From: an uncultured Prevotellaceae bacterium
GTDB lineage: Bacteria; Bacteroidota; Bacteroidia; Bacteroidales; Bacteroidaceae
Assembly (NCBI GenBank): GCA_902768785.1
Contig: CACXMM010000018.1
Span: forward strand, 1-64,000
DNA length: 64,000 bases
Direction of reading: 5' to 3'
Position numbers and translations under genes: made by a program. Below are positions 60,529-64,000 of the stretch, piece after piece; the first letter of the stretch is position 1; each line of letters starts with the position of its first letter. The notes under the pieces are model-generated. The model saw only the letters and a program-made list of their open reading frames with translations, was not told where the DNA came from and ran no database searches.

Positions 60529-61428
60529 ATGAAGAAAATCAGAGCAGCCGTAGTAGGCTATGGCAACATCGGAAAGTTCACCATTGAAGCACTGGAGGCA
60601 TCAGAAGATTTTGAGATTGCTGGTGTGGTACGCCGCCATGGTGCGGAGAACAAGCCCACAGAACTTGCTAACTACGATGTAGTGAAAGATATCAAGGAGC
60701 TGAAGGACGTGGATGTAGCTATTCTTGCCACCCCCACCCGTTCATGTGAGGAATATGCCAAGCAGATCCTGCCCTTGGGTATCAATACTGTTGACAGCTT
60801 CGACATCCATACCAATATCCGCGGCTACCGCGAGCGACTGATGGAGATCAACAAACAAACAGGTACGGTCAGTGTGATCGCTGCCGGTTGGGATCCGGGA
60901 TCAGATAGTATTGTGCGTACCCTGATGCAGAGTCTGGCACCCAAAGGATTGTCATACACGAACTTCGGTCCAGGTATGTCGATGGGACACAGTGTCTGCG
61001 TACGCTCCAAGGAAGGAGTGAAAAACGCCCTGTCGATGACAATCCCCCTCGGTGAGGGTATCCATCGCCGCATGGTATATGTGGAATTGGAAGAAGGAGC
61101 CAAGTTAGAAGAGGTAACGGCCGCCATCAAAGCCGATCCTTACTTCGCCCATGACGAGACCCATGTGTTCGCTGTGGAATCTGTGGATGCCGTGAAGGAT
61201 ATGGGACATGGTGTAAATCTGGTACGCAAAGGCGTATCAGGAAAGACTCAGAACCAGCGTCTGGAATTCAATATGAGCATCAATAACCCAGCCCTGACGG
61301 CTCAGGTATTGGTCAACGTGGCTCGTGCCTCCTTGCGCCAACAGCCCGGTTGCTACACGATGGTGGAGATTCCTGTCATCGATATGCTGCCTGGTGAGCG
61401 GGCTGAGTTAATCGAAAAGCTTGTGTAA
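60529..61428 (+). CDS. ddh: meso-Diaminopimelate D-dehydrogenase
   Basis: A 299-residue NADP-dependent enzyme that makes meso-DAP from tetrahydrodipicolinate in one step (lysine and peptidoglycan synthesis). The Rossmann motif VVGYGNIGKFTIEALE starts the protein; ATPTRSCEEYA, VDSFDIHTNI, GWDPGSDSIVRTL and GPGMSMGHSV follow, all characteristic. The last codons and the stop lie inside a 17-bp perfect inverted repeat, so the terminator hairpin begins within the coding sequence. Confidence 0.95.
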   Translation: MKKIRAAVVGYGNIGKFTIEALEASEDFEIAGVVRRHGAENKPTELANYDVVKDIKELKDVDVAILATPTRSCEEYAKQILPLGINTVDSFDIHTNIRGYRERLMEINKQTGTVSVIAAGWDPGSDSIVRTLMQSLAPKGLSYTNFGPGMSMGHSVCVRSKEGVKNALSMTIPLGEGIHRRMVYVELEEGAKLEEVTAAIKADPYFAHDETHVFAVESVDAVKDMGHGVNLVRKGVSGKTQNQRLEFNMSINNPALTAQVLVNVARASLRQQPGCYTMVEIPVIDMLPGERAELIEKLV

Positions 61429-61446
61429 AACAAGCTTTTCGATTAA
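61408..61446 (+). terminator. 17-bp perfect hairpin spanning the ddh stop codon
   Basis: TTAATCGAAAAGCTTGT (61408-61424) pairs with ACAAGCTTTTCGATTAA (61430-61446) around a 5-base loop. The left arm codes the last residues (LIEKLV) and the stop TAA is in the loop and right arm. No T-run follows. Confidence 0.8.
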
Positions 61447-61458
61447 CAATTGACAATT

Positions 61459-61593
61459 AAGAATTGAGAATTGAAAATTATTTATTGTACAAGTGATTGG
61501 CGCAAAGCAACATGTACCCATGCCATCGCACAAGGAATTTTCAATTCTCAATTTTCAATTTTCAATCAATCAATTTTGACGTCAAAATTGATT
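61459..61593. repeat. AT-rich foldback and 26-bp palindrome
   Basis: Arms around AAGAATTGAGAATTGAAAATT (from 61467) and AATTTTCAATTCTCAATTTTC (from 61537) are inverted copies. Next to them lies a perfect 26-bp palindrome, AATCAATTTTGAC / GTCAAAATTGATT (61568-61593), overlapping the last codon of the DUF4332 gene. This fills the convergent gap. Confidence 0.75.
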
Positions 61594-61999
61594 AATATTC
61601 CATTACGCCTGGCAGTTCATTAGCCTGAGCGATCATCTTCTCTACTTCCTTCAGAGCGGGAACGCGGCCCACAAGGTGCTTCTGCTCGTTGATTTCCTCG
61701 AGTTTCGGCTGGAGGTTTTCAGGTTTACGATGCTTCAGCTCCTTCACTGTATCTACGCCAGCAGCCTCCAACAGTTCAGAGAACTGAGGACCTACACCAT
61801 TGATGCGCATCAGGTCGGCATGGTTTGCCCAAGTAAGGATCAGCTTGCCACTGATACCCGTCTCCTCCTCCAAAGCCTTGCGGCCAGCGGGTTTAGCACA
61901 TTTCTCGAGCAGGATATCAGTATCTACGATACCAGCTGCCAACAGTTTCTCTGCATACACGGGACCAATGCCCTCTACGTCGATAATTTTGTACTTCAT
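61592..61999 (-). CDS. DUF4332 domain protein (helix-hairpin-helix)
   Basis: A 135-residue protein made of two helix-hairpin-helix units: VEGIGPVYAEKLLAAGIVDTDILL (about 9-33) and INGVGPQFSELLEAAGVDTVKELKHR (about 65-91), followed by LQPKLEEINEQKHLVGRVPALKEVEKMI. This is the DUF4332 pattern, related to DNA-binding HhH modules. It has no signal peptide and lies alone with its own promoter (TATATTTGT on the minus strand at 62042-62050). Non-specific DNA binding is likely; the biological role is unknown. Confidence 0.9.
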   Translation of the reverse strand: MKYKIIDVEGIGPVYAEKLLAAGIVDTDILLEKCAKPAGRKALEEETGISGKLILTWANHADLMRINGVGPQFSELLEAAGVDTVKELKHRKPENLQPKLEEINEQKHLVGRVPALKEVEKMIAQANELPGVMEY

Positions 62000-62041
62000 A
62001 ATAGATTTTGATTATGTTAATATGAAAATAAGTAAACTGAT

Positions 62042-62050
62042 ACAAATATA
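62042..62050 (-). promoter_or_regulatory. Promoter -7 box of the DUF4332 gene
   Basis: Minus-strand TATATTTGT, 43 bases before the start. Confidence 0.55.
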
Positions 62051-62124
62051 GTGTATTCTTTTCTAAACAGCAACACTTTACGATAATTTTTAACAAAGTT
62101 TGGATAGCATTCGCCTTTGGGGTC

Positions 62125-63558
62125 TTATTCATCCATTTGGAAAAGAGGATCCTCTGGCATCACCATGACAGGTTTCTGCTCCGTAAGCTTCAGCATGTCG
62201 TTAGGCACATATTTCTTATCCACCACCAGACGGAACATATACTCACGGAACCAACGGTCGGTCATGATCAGGCAACCCTTCTGTCCCCACGTGGCTCCCC
62301 AGGAGTTCTCCACCTTCCACTTCTTGGCCTTGCCATGGGCATCGAGATCCACGGCGGTGAGGGTCATAGCATGGGTAGAGCCACTATCGAAAGTAGAAAT
62401 ACGCTGTGCTTTGTCCATGGCGAAGGTTGTGCCGAAGAGGGATGCGTAATCGAAATTGTCGAGGTCGGCATAGCCGCGGGTGCGATCGAGCTGCTTTCCG
62501 ACATCATAGCTGCTGTAGAGTTTCCTTCCGTCTTTCAGTGAGGCAATAGCCAACGCCTCGATATCATCCATCGGCAGGTTGAGATATACCCAGTTGTGTC
62601 CATCATAAGTATGGCGGTCGTACTCCACCTCATAAGTCTTGTAGTAATCACGGCGCGGATCGTTCATCACCATGACAAACGAGCCGTTCAGCGGTTCTCC
62701 CACCACAGCCTTGAAGAAGGACTGCGGCGTATAGGTCTTTGCCTCGCCGAGAGCTTTACCGTTCTTGTCGCGGAATGCATAGGTGAACTCCTTCACAGGC
62801 TGTCCTAAGTTCATGGTGATCATCTTATAGATCACAGCCAGTGCTTCGGTCTTTGCCTTGCGGATATCCTTCATGCTCTTGCCTTTCTGCACCATCTCAC
62901 GCAGTTGTAAGCCTTGTTCACGCAGCTTACTCTTGATGATCTGTGCCATCTTCGAGGTGTTGTCGGCAGAGTAAGTCTCGGGCATCACCTCCTTAGGAAC
63001 GATACCGTATTTCTCAGTGAGGTCGGCCACACCGCAGAAAGTGCCACCATCACCGATCGGACTATGGAAGAAGAACTGCACGCGCTGGTCGTCGATGGCT
63101 TTCTTCCCATGGTCAATCACCCCTTGCAGGAACAGGTTGGCCTTCTCCAGCTGATCATAGATAAAGAGGTAATCCTGTGAGAACTCCAGCTGTACGTTGC
63201 TCTTTGCCGGCACGAAACCCAGGAGAGAGTCTGTCCTGCTGGTAAAGTTGGAACGCAGCACATTCATGCCACTGAACATCCAGCAGCGCCCAGAGCTTTT
63301 CTGGTCGGTGATACTCTGCGAGGGTGTCTCCACACTGAAATGGGTATCGAGCATATTCTGATGCTCGAAGTTCTTCGCCAAGTCATCAATCTTATTCGAG
63401 GCCAGAGCGTTGAAGATGGCCTTGTCCTGCGGTAGTGGCTTCTGTGCCTGCTGGATCTCCTGAAGCATCTGAACAGAGATACCACCATCTTTCTGTTGTG
63501 CTGAGGCGGTCAGAGCCATAGACATCACCAGGCAGCTCATTATCAATTTTTTATTCAT
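62125..63558 (-). CDS. C1 family aminopeptidase (PepC / bleomycin hydrolase type), exported
   Basis: A 477-residue papain-like cysteine aminopeptidase. The catalytic residues are visible: Gln and Cys in ITDQKSSGRCWMFSGMNVLRS, His in SGSTHAMTLTAVDLD and Asn in VENSWGATWGQKG. Unlike cytoplasmic PepC it has a signal peptide (about 1-21, ALTASAQ), as other Bacteroidetes members do, so it should act in the periplasm on peptides. The ATG at 63558 begins this signal. A minus-strand TATCTTTGT box lies at 63582-63590. Confidence 0.93.
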   Translation of the reverse strand: MNKKLIMSCLVMSMALTASAQQKDGGISVQMLQEIQQAQKPLPQDKAIFNALASNKIDDLAKNFEHQNMLDTHFSVETPSQSITDQKSSGRCWMFSGMNVLRSNFTSRTDSLLGFVPAKSNVQLEFSQDYLFIYDQLEKANLFLQGVIDHGKKAIDDQRVQFFFHSPIGDGGTFCGVADLTEKYGIVPKEVMPETYSADNTSKMAQIIKSKLREQGLQLREMVQKGKSMKDIRKAKTEALAVIYKMITMNLGQPVKEFTYAFRDKNGKALGEAKTYTPQSFFKAVVGEPLNGSFVMVMNDPRRDYYKTYEVEYDRHTYDGHNWVYLNLPMDDIEALAIASLKDGRKLYSSYDVGKQLDRTRGYADLDNFDYASLFGTTFAMDKAQRISTFDSGSTHAMTLTAVDLDAHGKAKKWKVENSWGATWGQKGCLIMTDRWFREYMFRLVVDKKYVPNDMLKLTEQKPVMVMPEDPLFQMDE

Positions 63559-63581
63559 ATCCGTAAAGTTTAAAAGATTGC

Positions 63582-63590
63582 ACAAAGATA
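63582..63590 (-). promoter_or_regulatory. Promoter -7 box of the C1 peptidase gene
   Basis: Minus-strand TATCTTTGT, 24 bases before the start codon. Confidence 0.55.
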
Positions 63591-63653
63591 CGCATAATTT
63601 AGGGAGCGACCAAGTTTTTGCAGGAAAATATTCGTCATGTCAAAAATTTGATG

Positions 63654-63662
63654 TATATTTGC
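63654..63662 (+). promoter_or_regulatory. dxs promoter -7 box
   Basis: TATATTTGC, 23 bases before the GTG start at 63685. Confidence 0.65.
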
Positions 63663-63684
63663 AAAAAATATAGAAATAGACAGT

Positions 63685-64000
63685 GTGGAAGAAATCAATT
63701 TCGACATTCTGAATAGCATCAATAGTCCTGCCGACCTGCGCAAGCTGAAAGTGGAACAGCTACCGGAAGTTTGCCGGCAACTGAGAGAAGACATCGTCAG
63801 GGAGACTTCCGTAAACCCCGGACATTTGGCCTCCGGGCTTGGGGTGGTGGAGCTGACAGTAGCTTTACACTACGTTTTTGACACTCCCCAGGACCGTATT
63901 GTATGGGACGTGGGTCATCAGGCATACGGACATAAGATCCTAACGGGACGGCGTGAGCGGTTCTGCACCAATAGGAAACTGCACGGCATCATGCCCTTTC
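63685..64000 (+). CDS. dxs: 1-Deoxy-D-xylulose-5-phosphate synthase, 5' part
   Basis: The first 105 codons of Dxs, cut by the window end. Dxs condenses pyruvate and glyceraldehyde-3-phosphate in the first step of the MEP isoprenoid pathway. The N-terminal thiamine-diphosphate domain is recognisable: [48 protein letters not shown] and [22 protein letters not shown]. The start is a GTG at 63685 ([12 protein letters not shown]); no ATG is available between the promoter and the conserved region. Confidence 0.94.
   Translation, partial: MEEINFDILNSINSPADLRKLKVEQLPEVCRQLREDIVRETSVNPGHLASGLGVVELTVALHYVFDTPQDRIVWDVGHQAYGHKILTGRRERFCTNRKLHGIMPF

Noticed and set aside
1-64000. tRNA, rRNA and prophage genes
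   Set aside because: I looked through the gaps for tRNA arms, rRNA cores and phage structural genes and saw none; a covariance search could still reveal something I missed.

Overview
The window looks like chromosome from a plant-fibre-degrading Bacteroidales, most likely a Prevotellaceae member (inferred from gene content). The evidence is the many promoters of the Bacteroidetes type (TAnnTTTGC box, sometimes with TTTG about 20 bases upstream), absence of strong Shine-Dalgarno sites, and typical families: DUF4831, DUF4249 with a TonB receptor, FecI/FecR regulators, a GH9 glucanase, a GH115 glucuronidase, meso-diaminopimelate dehydrogenase and WaaA. I saw no tRNA, rRNA or CRISPR array.

Layout. 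0.5-10 kb: housekeeping (L19, CapA-like and NlpC/P60 envelope proteins, a single-domain PurH, PgeF, ObgE, an Hpt-Adk fusion, Nnr). 11-15 kb: a compact Tat locus (tatA, tatC, a polyferredoxin with an internal twin-arginine motif, a Tat lipoprotein oxidoreductase). 15-25 kb: aldolase, GH9, aquaporin, a pyruvate-phosphate-dikinase-like two-receiver protein, TrmO, GdhA, RlpA, plus a probable orphan small RNA. 25-33 kb: two ECF sigma operons, one ending in a GH115 gene, and a glutathione peroxidase-nitroreductase fusion.

33.4-40.2 kb is an accessory island, visibly richer in A/T. It starts with an IS982-type transposase remnant and a strong promoter driving a tight three-gene operon: sce7726-like (nuclease-like E-D-ExK), sce7725-like and a RES-domain protein (predicted NAD+-degrading toxin family). 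Two AT-rich secreted proteins follow, the second preceded by a highly structured RNA leader or sRNA. A RhuM fragment and a striking 0.5 kb block of 8-bp iterons (GTGAAGGC then GTGAAGTT) with 22-bp palindromic repeats close the island. The same 22-bp repeats occur at the start of the window.

40-64 kb returns to core genes: glycine-zipper lipoprotein, Xaa-Pro aminopeptidase, malate dehydrogenase, a FecI-TonB receptor-DUF4249-FecR locus with a broken FecR C-terminus, a hexapeptide-repeat protein, WaaA, GltX, a 7TM-HD phosphohydrolase, a FadL-type porin, PriA, Ddh, a DUF4332 protein, a C1 peptidase and the start of dxs. The best candidate for an undescribed system is the sce7726-sce7725-RES operon; the best candidates for undescribed nucleic-acid elements are the structured RNA at 38.85-39.08 kb and the iteron block at 39.65-40.18 kb.
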